Made by a program: the position numbers and the translations under genes. This document shows positions 53,193-61,032 of a stretch of DNA of 64,000 nt, in pieces; the first letter of the stretch is position 1; every line of letters starts with the position of its first letter. This DNA is from Leptothermofonsia sp049200465. Its GTDB lineage: Bacteria; Cyanobacteriota; Cyanobacteriia; Leptolyngbyales; Leptolyngbyaceae. Location of the stretch: NCBI RefSeq assembly GCF_049200465.1, contig NZ_CP120836.1:434001-498000 (forward strand), read 5' to 3'. Under the pieces are notes generated by a model, which worked only from the letters and a program-made list of their open reading frames with translations, did not search any database and was not told where the DNA came from.

Positions 53193-53987
53193 CTACATTT
53201 CTCTCTCCGCCAGGCGATAGGCTGTTCTCAAAATCTGCCCTGCTAAAATGGCGGCTCCAAAGCCGTTGTCGATGTTGACAACGCCAACGCCAGCAGCACA
53301 GGAGTTTAGCATTGTCAGAAGCGGGGCCAATCCGTTGAAGCTGGCTCCATAACCAACGCTGGTGGGAACGGCAATAACCGGACAAGCTGCCAATCCGGCA
53401 ACCACACTGGGTAGAGCCCCCTCCATTCCAGCAACCACGATCAGAACGTCCGCATCGGCGATCGCCTGTCGATTATTCAACAGTCGGTGAATGCCTGCGA
53501 CGCCCACGTCCCACAGACGATTGACTCGAAACCTACACAATTCAGCCGTGAGTGCGGCTTCTTCAGCCACGGGTAGGTCGGCAGTGCCAGCGGAGAGCAC
53601 ACTGATGATGCCGGGATGGGTAGGGGAAGGGCGATCGCCCTCATCCTGGTTCATGACAAAACAAATCCGGGCAAGAGGGTGGTAGTGCAGCCCTGCCACC
53701 TTTTCCCGCAGTTGCTCGTAAACAGTTTGCTCAATGCGGGTAGCCATTACGATGGGCGTCTGTTGCCGCATCGTTTGCATAATTTGGGCAATCTGGTCTA
53801 CGGTTTTGCCCGGTCCCCAAATTACTTCGGGAAAACCTGTTCGGAGTGTTCGATGGTGGTCAATCCGGGCAAAGTCCTCAACAGGCTCGTAGTTTAGATA
53901 CTTGAGCTTATTCAAAGCGACTTCTGGGCTCATTTCGCCCTGAGCGACTAAATGGAGGAGATGCTTGAGTGCTTCAGGTTGGGTCAC
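53193..53987 (-). CDS. larB: Nickel-pincer cofactor biosynthesis protein LarB
   Basis: Carboxylates/hydrolyses nicotinic acid adenine dinucleotide toward the lactate racemase nickel-pincer nucleotide. 264 residues; C-terminal part is PurE-like. Motifs: NYEPVEDFARIDHHRTLRTG, GPGKTVDQIAQIM, VLSAGTADLPVAEEA (about 129-143), DADVLIVVAGMEGALPSVVA (about 176-195) and VPTSVGYGASFNGLAPLL (about 207-224). No larC or larE is near. A similar lone LarB is common in cyanobacteria (memory). Confidence 0.93.
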   Translation of the reverse strand: MTQPEALKHLLHLVAQGEMSPEVALNKLKYLNYEPVEDFARIDHHRTLRTGFPEVIWGPGKTVDQIAQIMQTMRQQTPIVMATRIEQTVYEQLREKVAGLHYHPLARICFVMNQDEGDRPSPTHPGIISVLSAGTADLPVAEEAALTAELCRFRVNRLWDVGVAGIHRLLNNRQAIADADVLIVVAGMEGALPSVVAGLAACPVIAVPTSVGYGASFNGLAPLLTMLNSCAAGVGVVNIDNGFGAAILAGQILRTAYRLAEREM

Positions 53988-54055
53988 GGTAGGGAAAAGG
54001 GGGAAGACAAAGGATAAAGAAGGAAGGCAAAAGATAAAAGACAGAAGAGAGGAGG

Positions 54056-54236
54056 TAGTGGTCTGTCAAGACTTATTTTGTGAGTTGAAAGCTCACAAAA
54101 TAACCACTCTAACTCAATCCAGGACACACAATTAAAGCTGACCAACTAGTGGAACTTTGCCTGGTTATCTAAATCCAGAAAAACCAATTTATGGGGTTTT
54201 GAGGGGTTCGCAACCCTTCAAAATCTGCCTGGAAGA
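54056..54236 (+). repeat. Family D element(s), interrupted by the IS630-type element
   Basis: Left end TAGTGGTCTGTCAAGACTTA, then the perfect 12-bp stem TTATTTTGTGAG (54073-54084) / CTCACAAAATAA (54092-54103), then GACCAACTAGTGGAACTTTG. A second core, TTTTGAGGGGTTCGCAACCC TTCAAAA (about 54198-54224), lies before the IS left end. It looks like two D units with the IS inserted at a CTAG. Confidence 0.65.
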
Positions 54237-55530
54237 CTAGTACCGCGCGGCGGAAATGGGCATATCCTGAAGGAGTCGGTGTTGGAGGATTGAGTCTGAT
54301 GCCTGGTCCTGCCCTTCCCGCCCTGATTGTGAGTGAATCCGAGCGTCGCGAACTAGAGCAGTTGGTGAAGCGACCGAGTACACCCCAACAACTGGCATTG
54401 CGAGCGCAGATCATTCTGCGTGCCAGCCAGGGAGACAGCCAAGGTCAGATTGCTCGAGAGCTCGGCATCGGGGAGCAGATGAGTCGCTGTTGGCGGCGGT
54501 GCTGGCAAGCGCTACAGACCTGTGAGTTGCCAGTGTCGGAGCGCTTAGCCGATGCCCCCCGTCCCGGTGCCCCCGCCACGTTTACCTTGGAGCAAATCAC
54601 TCAACTCTATGCCCTCGCATGTGCTCCGCCCGAGCACTCTGGACGCCCCATCAGTCACTGGACCCCTCCAGAGTTAGCCGATGAACTGGTCAAACAAGGC
54701 GTTGTAGCGCGGATCAGTGGTCGCCATGTCAGGCGTTTGTTAGCCGAAGCCGAACTGAAACCGTACCAGAGTCCCTACTGGCTTCATCCCCCCCGACCCG
54801 GACTTTGCCACCAAAGTCCAAGACATCTGCCAGGTCTACGAACAAGCGGCTGCGCGGGCCGAACGTGGGGAGATGACCTACAGTCTTGATGAAATGACGG
54901 GCATCCAAGCCTTGGAGCGCGTGATGCCGATATTGAGATGAAACCCGGACGCTGTGTGCGGGTGGAATTTGAGTACCAGCGTCATGGCACCCAAAGCCTG
55001 ATTGCCACCTTGAATGTCGCCACTGGACGCATTGACCAGGCGACTGTGGGCGACACCCGAACCGAGCAAGATTTAGCGGCTCATCTCGACGCCCTACTCG
55101 CCCAAGTCACCGATGCCCCTAAAATTCATCTGGTCATGGACTGTCTCAACACCCACCAATCGGTAGCTCTGGTGCCACTGGCGGTCGCCCTGGAACCCGA
55201 ACCACCGCCGTTAGGGCGCAAAGGCAAATCCGGCATCCTGAAATCGATGGCCACCCGGGCTGCTTTCTTGAGCAATCCACAGCACCGCCTGGTCATACAT
55301 TTCACCCCAAAGCATTGCTCCTGGCTCAACCCAATCCAAATCTGGTTCTCCATTCTCAGGCGCAAGTGGCTGCGACGGGCCAGTTTCACTAGTCAAGCTC
55401 AGCTCAGCGCCAAGATTCTTGACTTCATCGACTACTTCAATCGCACCATGGCCAAACCTTTCAAGTGGAACTATACGGGCAAGCCTCTGACCTCATGACA
55501 GCTATGTGTTGTTATGCCGCTGGGTACTAG
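54237..55530 (+). mobile_element. IS630-type insertion element, degenerate
   Basis: About 1.29 kb. Ends are CTAGTACCGCGCGGCGGAAA at the left and, inverted, CTAGTACCCAGCGGCATAAC at the right, with CTAG shared at both borders as for Tc1/mariner-like IS630 targets. It carries one transposase gene in two or three frames. Confidence 0.85.
54299..55498 (+). pseudogene. IS630-type transposase, frameshifted and lacking the catalytic Glu
   Basis: From ATG 54299 (after GGAGG): helix-turn-helix part QLALRAQIILRASQGDSQGQ IARELGI, then DAPRPGAPATFTLEQITQLY and ISGRHVRRLLAEAELKP. The frame shifts at a seven-C run (54788-54794; six would be in frame), so DPDFATKVQDICQVYEQAAA is read out of phase. It shifts again near 54927 (CCGAT for CCGGAT). 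Then EMKPGRCVRVEFEYQRHGTQ, MDCLNTHQ (second Asp) and SWLNPIQIWFSILRRKWLRR follow to 55498. The residue corresponding to the DDE Glu (SWLNPIE) is Gln. Inactive as read. Confidence 0.85.
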
Positions 55531-55562
55531 ATTGGAGGTTCCAATTAAATGGCGATCGCAAT

Positions 55563-56057
55563 TTACTGAAGGGCGATCGCGTCCCCTTTTTTATCACACC
55601 CTACACTCAGCCCCTTAGCAGACGAAGAGGATTTCTCAGGCAGCGGATGAATCAGAAAGGCATACTCCTGCACAACCTGCCCATCAATAAGATGTTCTTG
55701 AATAATCCGTTCAATCACTTTGGTTGTTGCGTTACGATACCACACTCCATCAGGATAAACGACCAGGATAGGACCCTGGGTACAAACTCGTAAACAATTG
55801 GCTTTTGTCCGGAAAATGCAAGCCGGGTTTGTTTCCGTAGGCTGGTCCAGGTGAAGTTCCTTCAAACGATTCTTTAAATATTCCCAGGCTTCTAACCCAA
55901 CATCCTTCGGGCAGCATTTAGGCTTTGTTTGATCTGCACAGATAAAAATGTGGCGCTGGATCTGATCCAGTCCCAATGCCCGGACACAGTTAGCCAAAAC
56001 GCCTGACTCACAGGTTTCTTCCATTTCAGATTGAGGAGAGTTTAGTTGAGAAGCCAT
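55563..56057 (-). CDS. Thioredoxin-like [2Fe-2S] ferredoxin
   Basis: 164 residues. The N-terminal part (about 30-60) has HIFICADQTKPKCCPKD and the later AILRTKANCLRVCTQGP-like region (FRTKANCLRVCTQGPILVVY) supplies the other Cys, forming the C-x(10-12)-C and CXXXC pattern of the thioredoxin-like 2Fe-2S family. GVWYRNATTKVIERIIQEHL (about 106-125) is the conserved tail of that family. A Ser-rich tail follows. Electron carrier of uncertain partner; the closest cyanobacterial homologues are annotated only as ferredoxins. Start ATG 56057. Confidence 0.85.
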   Translation of the reverse strand: MASQLNSPQSEMEETCESGVLANCVRALGLDQIQRHIFICADQTKPKCCPKDVGLEAWEYLKNRLKELHLDQPTETNPACIFRTKANCLRVCTQGPILVVYPDGVWYRNATTKVIERIIQEHLIDGQVVQEYAFLIHPLPEKSSSSAKGLSVGCDKKGDAIALQ

Positions 56058-56377
56058 GGTAGGGAAGTGATGGAGTGATAAGGGGGATGGGGAGGAGGGA
56101 GTGGTGGAGTGATGGAGTGGTGGAGTGGAGGATCTGTCGGGTTTGTCAAATTTTTTTGTGTCAATCCTGGAAGGAAGACGAAGGAATCAGGTTTCAAGGA
56201 GTCGGGCCTGTCAATTTTTTTGTCAACCGTGGAAAGGGAGTCAGGCGAGTCAGGGTTTCAAGGGGTGAGAGCACCATTTCTGAGACATACCCAGGGAGTC
56301 AGCGCCCCATTTCTAGAACCGCCTCATGATAGATGTAAAGAGCAATCACCCTACTACCCTATCACCCCATCACCCCA
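56058..56377. repeat. G/A-rich stretch and a degenerate tandem duplication
   Basis: GTGGTGGAGTGATGGAGTGG (about 56102-56121) is a run of GGAGTG units. The unit GTCAAATTTTTTTGTGTCAA ... AGGTTTCAAGGAGTCGG (56145-56209) recurs as GTCAATTTTTTTGTCAACCG ... GGGTTTCAAGGGGTG (56210-56275), about 66 bp each. Then a run of ACCCTATCACCCCATCACC. No gene is seen. Confidence 0.6.
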
Positions 56378-57323
56378 TCACCCCTCCACCCTTCTACTCC
56401 TCACTTTCCTATTGATTGAACCATTTGATTGAACCATTGAGTGAACCAGCAAAACAGATTTCACCGGGCGTCTCGTCGGGTTACCGGGTTCACTGAGCTT
56501 GCCATAGAGGGTTTTGTTTTGGAAGTAAAGGGCAGAGGAGGTACCGCCATCTAAATTCATTGCCTGAGTGACTCCCAGGGTTTTCATGAAGGCTGCCAGG
56601 TCTGGTAAGGATACGCCTGTCCCCCCTGGCTTTTGTGCTGCCATTACCAGCAGAATGTCTCCCCTGTCAGTAATGCCGATCGCACTCCTGGCATTGAGTT
56701 GATGGCTGCCAATCGCGTCCCGAATCAAAGTTCCGTTGGCAGAAGCAATAAATCCCTCTTGCTCGGCGGTGTTTTCTGGCAAAAGACGGGGACCACCTCC
56801 CAAGGCATCGATCAACTGGCAGTCGGGAGGGGATGGATCCCGATGGCGGGCAATTGCATAGCGGAACCCTGACCCGCAACGATAACGCCGAAACTCAGAG
56901 CGGTTCAGAATTTTTTCCAGGTAAGGAGCTAAGTCAGGGCTCTTTATCAGGCGTTCATTGTGGTGAGGGTCAGCTACTAGCTTTCCTTGCCGGGTAATGT
57001 AAGAAGTTGATTTTTGATTAACGGGGTCAAAGAAACCACCATTAATAGCGGCGATCGCCCCATACTGGCGGGCGAAAACATCCAAATCTGCGACCCCGTC
57101 TGCTAAAGCAGGGGGTTACCTGAAACGCCTGAACTGGAATTCGCAAGCTATGTACAGTCGCCTGTGGCAAGGAGTGAGCCTGGTACTGAATTGCTAGCTC
57201 TGGGGAAGGCTGGGCAGGTGGCATGGCGACAGGCGGACTGGAAACCATCGGCGCACATCCCCCCGTGACCATTACCACAGCGATCAATTGGGTCAACTGC
57301 CCCCCTTTTTTCACTCGTGGCAT
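56378..57323 (-). CDS. Lipoprotein with NAGPA/phosphodiester glycosidase domain, frameshifted
   Basis: N-terminal frame (57323-57120): signal peptide with lipobox VTGGC and a Pro-rich linker, then QYQAHSLPQATVHSLRIPVQ. C-terminal frame (to 56378): FARQYGAIAAINGGFFDPVN, LIDALGGGPRLLPEN, ARSAIGITDRGDILLVMAAQ and MNLDGGTSSALYFQN, which are the NAGPA (phosphodiester glycosidase) signatures. The break is at a five-G run (57111-57115 on this strand): four would read VTPALADGVADLDVFARQYG. Repaired product about 314 residues, envelope-anchored. Probably acts on extracellular sugar phosphodiesters or polysaccharide; substrate unknown. Confidence 0.88.
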
Positions 57324-57343
57324 TGTACACAGTTCCCTGTGAC

Positions 57344-57456
57344 TAAGCAGGTAGCCATCATTAATTGTAAAGGGGGGAGTGGGGGCTGCGCCCCCAGGCA
57401 GGGGGTGAAACCCCCTCCACCCCCAAAATTATCTTTAATTTAATTACGCCTAGTAA
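57344..57456 (+). repeat. Family C MITE
   Basis: TAAGCAGGTAGCCATCATTAA at the left; TTTAATTTAATTACGCCTAG at the right. Core GGGGGCTGCGCCCCC and AGGGGGTGAAACCCCCT. Confidence 0.82.
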
Positions 57457-57477
57457 TCCGCCAGGATAGATTTGAGC

Positions 57478-57557
57478 TACCCCTGAAATCTATAAAATCC
57501 ATTTTCAGGGTGTTTTGAGGGGTTGAAAACCCTCAAAACAGTCTTGACAGACCACTA
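57478..57557 (-). repeat. Family D element
   Basis: Ends GTCTTGACAGACCACTAG, the inverse of CTAGTGGTCTGTCAAGAC. The hairpin TGTTTTGAGGG (57511-57521) / CCCTCAAAACA (57530-57540) has an 11-bp stem. Confidence 0.75.
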
Positions 57558-57570
57558 GTTACTTACTTAA

Positions 57571-58005
57571 TCAACCAAATTTTCTGTATGAGATTTTCCG
57601 TTCACCTGCACTTCCCAAAAAAATTCGCCGGACATTTTCGGCCTCCGGGCAGCGATCGCCAGTAAAGGTTAACCGAAAGTCTTCTTTGAGGTTAATGCAA
57701 AACCATTGGTCTCCCTTGTCTCCCTGCCAGATTCGGTTTTCGTCCCTATCTGAGGCATACAGATAGTAATAGCTGCCCGGTGCAAGGTCACCAGGGACGA
57801 CCGTACCACATTGCCCCTGTCCCAGCAATAACCAGCCTTCGGACCGCCAGCGGCTTTCCCCCAGACTATAGCCAACTGCCACATAAGCCACCTGAGACGA
57901 GTTGTTACAAACGTCCAGCGATGCCGCAGACGGGGAGGTTCTGGCTAAAAAAGTTCCCGTTGCCACGGCAACAGCCAGGACTGCCCAGCTGCAGGACTTT
58001 TCCAT
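57571..58005 (-). CDS. DUF1036-like secreted protein
   Basis: 144 residues from the ATG at 58005 (the open frame continues to 58065, overlapping the MORN gene). Signal peptide MEKSCSWAVLAVAVATGTFL ARTSPSAA, then the DUF1036 pattern LDVCNNSSQVAYVAVGYSLG, SEGWLLLGQGQCGTVV, YYYLYASDR and CINLKEDFRLTF with paired Cys. DUF1036 is a membrane-associated or periplasmic domain of unknown function. The gene ends close to the preceding family D element and follows the MORN gene by 14 bp, so they may form an operon. Confidence 0.82.
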   Translation of the reverse strand: MEKSCSWAVLAVAVATGTFLARTSPSAASLDVCNNSSQVAYVAVGYSLGESRWRSEGWLLLGQGQCGTVVPGDLAPGSYYYLYASDRDENRIWQGDKGDQWFCINLKEDFRLTFTGDRCPEAENVRRIFLGSAGERKISYRKFG

Positions 58006-58019
58006 AAAGACTTCTTCGC

Positions 58020-58820
58020 TCACATGTGCTTGCTCTTCTTGTTGACATATTGCCCATCTTGCCAAACTCCCTCCAGACGGATTCCGTTGGCAAAGATAAA
58101 AGTTCCTCGACCGTTTTGCCGACCGTCACGAAACTCACCCTCATAGCGGTTGCCGCTGGGAAACGTACACACCGCCACTCCATCCAGCAAATCATTACGA
58201 AACTCGCCTTCACAACGGATGCCATTGGCAAAGATAAAAACTCCCTGTCCCTGCTTCTGGCTATTCTTAAACATTCCTTCATAGCGATTGCCACTGGCAA
58301 ACGCGCAGACACCCTGACCATTCAGCAAATCGTTCTGAAACGTTCCTTCACAGCGGGTGCCATCAGCAAAGATGAAAACCCCCTGCCCTTCTCGTTTTCC
58401 CTCACGAAACTCACCCACGTAGCGATTACCACTGGGAAAAACACACACTCCTTTGCCATTTAACAAATCATTACGAAATTCCCCTTCACAGCGGGTTCCA
58501 TTCGCAAAGGTAAAAACTCCTTTACCCTGACGGCGTCCATTTCGAAGGTCGCCTTCGTAGCGATTCCCACTGGGAAATGCACATATCCCCTTACCATTAA
58601 TTAGTCCATCACGCAGGGGTCCCTCGCAGTAACTACTGGCAACTAGAATTGGTGGGTTTGCATAAGTAGGGGGGAGATTATGGGTATCAAAAAGCACATT
58701 TATCAGGGTCGCGGCGATCGCAATGCTTCTCAGTTGCCCTGTCAAGCGGAATGATAAAAAAAACATCTCAGTCGAAGGATGTGCAAAGTGCTTCATTGAT
58801 TCGGAAAACTGCAACCTCAT
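58020..58820 (-). CDS. MORN-repeat protein
   Basis: 266 residues. After a short hydrophobic N terminus (IAIAATLINVLFDTH) come about eight MORN repeats of the form YEGDLRNGRRQGKGVFTFAN, CEGEFRNDLLNGKGVCVFPS, alternating GNRYEGEF and GTRCEGEF units (about 62-258). MORN repeats make flat beta scaffolds for membrane or protein contact. The alternation of Cys-containing and Tyr-containing units in every second repeat is regular enough to suggest recent duplication of a two-repeat unit. Several Met codons (1, 9, 19) are possible starts. Confidence 0.9.
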   Translation of the reverse strand: MRLQFSESMKHFAHPSTEMFFLSFRLTGQLRSIAIAATLINVLFDTHNLPPTYANPPILVASSYCEGPLRDGLINGKGICAFPSGNRYEGDLRNGRRQGKGVFTFANGTRCEGEFRNDLLNGKGVCVFPSGNRYVGEFREGKREGQGVFIFADGTRCEGTFQNDLLNGQGVCAFASGNRYEGMFKNSQKQGQGVFIFANGIRCEGEFRNDLLDGVAVCTFPSGNRYEGEFRDGRQNGRGTFIFANGIRLEGVWQDGQYVNKKSKHM

Positions 58821-59217
58821 ATCAAGTTAAAATGCATACTCGGTCAAACTTCCTCATCTTGCTGACTCCCCTTCAAAATCTGGGGGAGTCCTGATGAAAA
58901 GAAAAGACAAATGTAGTCAGTAGTTGTCGGTATGGGCAGTGAATCGGTAATCCTGACGATTCCGCGTTCGTGTCGCCTTCCCCGATGCTGTTTCAGTCGT
59001 TGTGAGTGGGTTCTAATCATGTCAACTCGTTTGCTTCCAGCCTTCAGCCCAGGCATGATAACAGCCTTAGAGGGTGTAGCTCAACGGTTTCCCTTAGGAC
59101 TCGGCGGCTGTTTCAATCATTGAAGACTAAATTTCCAATTTCATTCAATCCGCAACCCTTATTAATTCTTTTCTTGCTAACTGACACTTTTGCCGTAAGA
59201 CTTTCTAAAGTTTGCTC
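58821..59217. other. Intergenic region before the DUF3370-like gene
   Basis: About 400 bp with no convincing gene, hairpin or repeat-family element. Divergent promoters for the MORN gene and the 59218 gene should lie here. Confidence 0.45.
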
Positions 59218-60672
59218 ATGTTGCAGTTGTTCACTTTTGTTACCCTTGCCCAAACGGCATCCGCCCCCCTTCCTTCCCTCCCACTATCTCCTCCTTCCCC
59301 CAAAACACCCCCACCTCAGGAGATTATTCCACCCCAGGAACGGTTAAAACCTCAGGAAACCCTTCAGATCCAGGAAATATTTCGGCCCCAGGAACTGCGT
59401 GCCCTACCAGGGCAACTTGACACCGTTCCGGTTTTTAATAGTAACAGTCCAGAACTGGTCCAGACCGAGGGAATTCTGCTCTCGACCTTTCCACCAAATG
59501 GAATGCGGTCACCATCCGCACACTTAAACTTTCCCTTTAAAGGAAGGTTTGACGTGTTTTCGCACCACGTCACTAGAGCTAGAACTTCCAGCCAGACCCG
59601 TACCCTGTTTCAGGGCATTATCTTACATAACCCAACCGACCAGCCGATCAAAGTCAATGTTCTTCAGGGAGCCACTTACTTAACTCGCCCCGACGCCCTA
59701 TTTGTAGAACTGCCACCCTATGTGGAAGATCCGCTGGGCAAGGTGTATGCTGGACCGGGGAGTCGGGCGATGAATGATGTTCTGCGGGGGCGCAGGCACG
59801 GAAGCATTCCCCCAAGCCTGATCATTCCACCAGGGGGCAGCCAGATGTTGATGAACCTGCCAATTCCGGTTGGCAACCTGACCCCTTCTTCAAATGGTCG
59901 TTCCAGCCTGTTTCGCTTACGGAGCAGTGGCACGGTCTACGTTGCCAGCCTGGCGATGTATGCCCCGCTGAACCCCGATGGATCGGAACGAATTCCCACG
60001 CTGGATGAATGGCAAGCCCTCTTGGTTAACGGCAGTTTGGCTGGACCGCGAGATATTCCACCCACTCCGATGCAGCAGGAATATGCCAACGTGGTCTACG
60101 GTCGAGTTGCGGGTGTGGCTGTGGGGTCGGAGTGGCGAGCGAATGTGACGGATAACCCCAAAGTTGACTACCTCACTGTACCCAAGCGGGGACATGCTTT
60201 CTCCTACGGACTCAGTACGCTTTACCGAGGCACCTTTGGAACTGGTCAAATCCAGAGTGCCAAGCTGCTGGTGCGCTATCCAGATACGGCATACCAGGCT
60301 CATGGCAACTATGGCATCCAATATAGTCTGACGTTACCGCTATATAACAAAACAGGGCAAAAGCAGACGGTAACTGTGACCCTTCAAACACCTCTAAAGG
60401 AAGATAAAGTCAAGGGTGGGTTGCTGTTCTTTAAGCCACCAGAGAATCGGGTGTTCTTCCGGGGTCCGGTACGAATTCGATACACCGATGACAAGGGTGT
60501 TTCCCAAACCCGCTATATCCATTTGATTATGCAACGGGGGCAGGAGGGAGAACCACTAGTGACCCTGAATATGCCTGTGGGCGATCGCCGCACGGTTCAA
60601 CTCGACTTTCTCTATCCTCCTGATTCCACCCCCCCCCAGGTATTAACGGTGAGGACTTTAGACAATCAGTAA
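59218..60672 (+). CDS. DUF3370-like secreted protein (intact)
   Basis: 484 residues from the ATG at 59218 (TTG 59212 also in frame). Short signal peptide MLQLFTFVTLAQTASA, a Pro/Gln-rich linker of about 50 residues (PPQEIIPPQERLKPQETLQ), then a large beta-rich domain: LPGQLDTVPVFNSNSPELVQ, ILLSTFPPNGMRSPSAHL, VFSHHVTRARTSSQTRTLF, GPGSRAMNDVLRGRRHGS, YRGTFGTGQIQSAKLLVRY and FLYPPDSTPPQVLTVRTL. Family from memory is DUF3370, restricted to cyanobacteria and of unknown function. The frameshifted gene at 47955-49431 is its paralogue, about 70 percent alike where the frames align by eye. It precedes an FG-GAP surface protein, as the paralogue does. Confidence 0.88.
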   Translation: MLQLFTFVTLAQTASAPLPSLPLSPPSPKTPPPQEIIPPQERLKPQETLQIQEIFRPQELRALPGQLDTVPVFNSNSPELVQTEGILLSTFPPNGMRSPSAHLNFPFKGRFDVFSHHVTRARTSSQTRTLFQGIILHNPTDQPIKVNVLQGATYLTRPDALFVELPPYVEDPLGKVYAGPGSRAMNDVLRGRRHGSIPPSLIIPPGGSQMLMNLPIPVGNLTPSSNGRSSLFRLRSSGTVYVASLAMYAPLNPDGSERIPTLDEWQALLVNGSLAGPRDIPPTPMQQEYANVVYGRVAGVAVGSEWRANVTDNPKVDYLTVPKRGHAFSYGLSTLYRGTFGTGQIQSAKLLVRYPDTAYQAHGNYGIQYSLTLPLYNKTGQKQTVTVTLQTPLKEDKVKGGLLFFKPPENRVFFRGPVRIRYTDDKGVSQTRYIHLIMQRGQEGEPLVTLNMPVGDRRTVQLDFLYPPDSTPPQVLTVRTLDNQ

Positions 60673-61032
60673 CCCAATGCTGGTTGTTCCTGATTCGCAA
60701 GTTTCGGCGGTTCCTGGTAACTTAGCTAGGAATCCGCGCGGGCCATTGTAGAACCACAACGAATACTAAGTGCACAAGAAATTAAGACCAGAGTCTGTGA
60801 CTATTTTGATTATCCCTTGTTAGAACCCCTAGCAAAAAAGGTCTCCTGAAAATGCACTAAGCAACCTGGCGACGGTGATAAGAGTGAAACTACGATTGCT
60901 TGCGATCTCATCACCGTAATTACCCTGAATTTTTTGAAGAGACCAAAACTTTTTTTTGTAAACTTCTAAAACATTTGTTAGTAGCTATGTATCGATGGGC
61001 ATTATAGAAATGCCATTGTTGGGGTCATAGCA
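60673..61032. other. Intergenic region upstream of large surface protein
   Basis: ACGGTGAT (about 60873) faces ATCACCGT (about 60912) as an 8-bp stem with a 30-base loop. No ORF or repeat element was seen. It should hold the promoter of the 61033 gene. Confidence 0.4.

Noticed and set aside
56075..56432. Plus-strand frames in the G-rich stretch before the NAGPA gene
   Set aside because: Encoded by low-complexity tandem DNA, no family, and they overlap the 3' end of the NAGPA gene.
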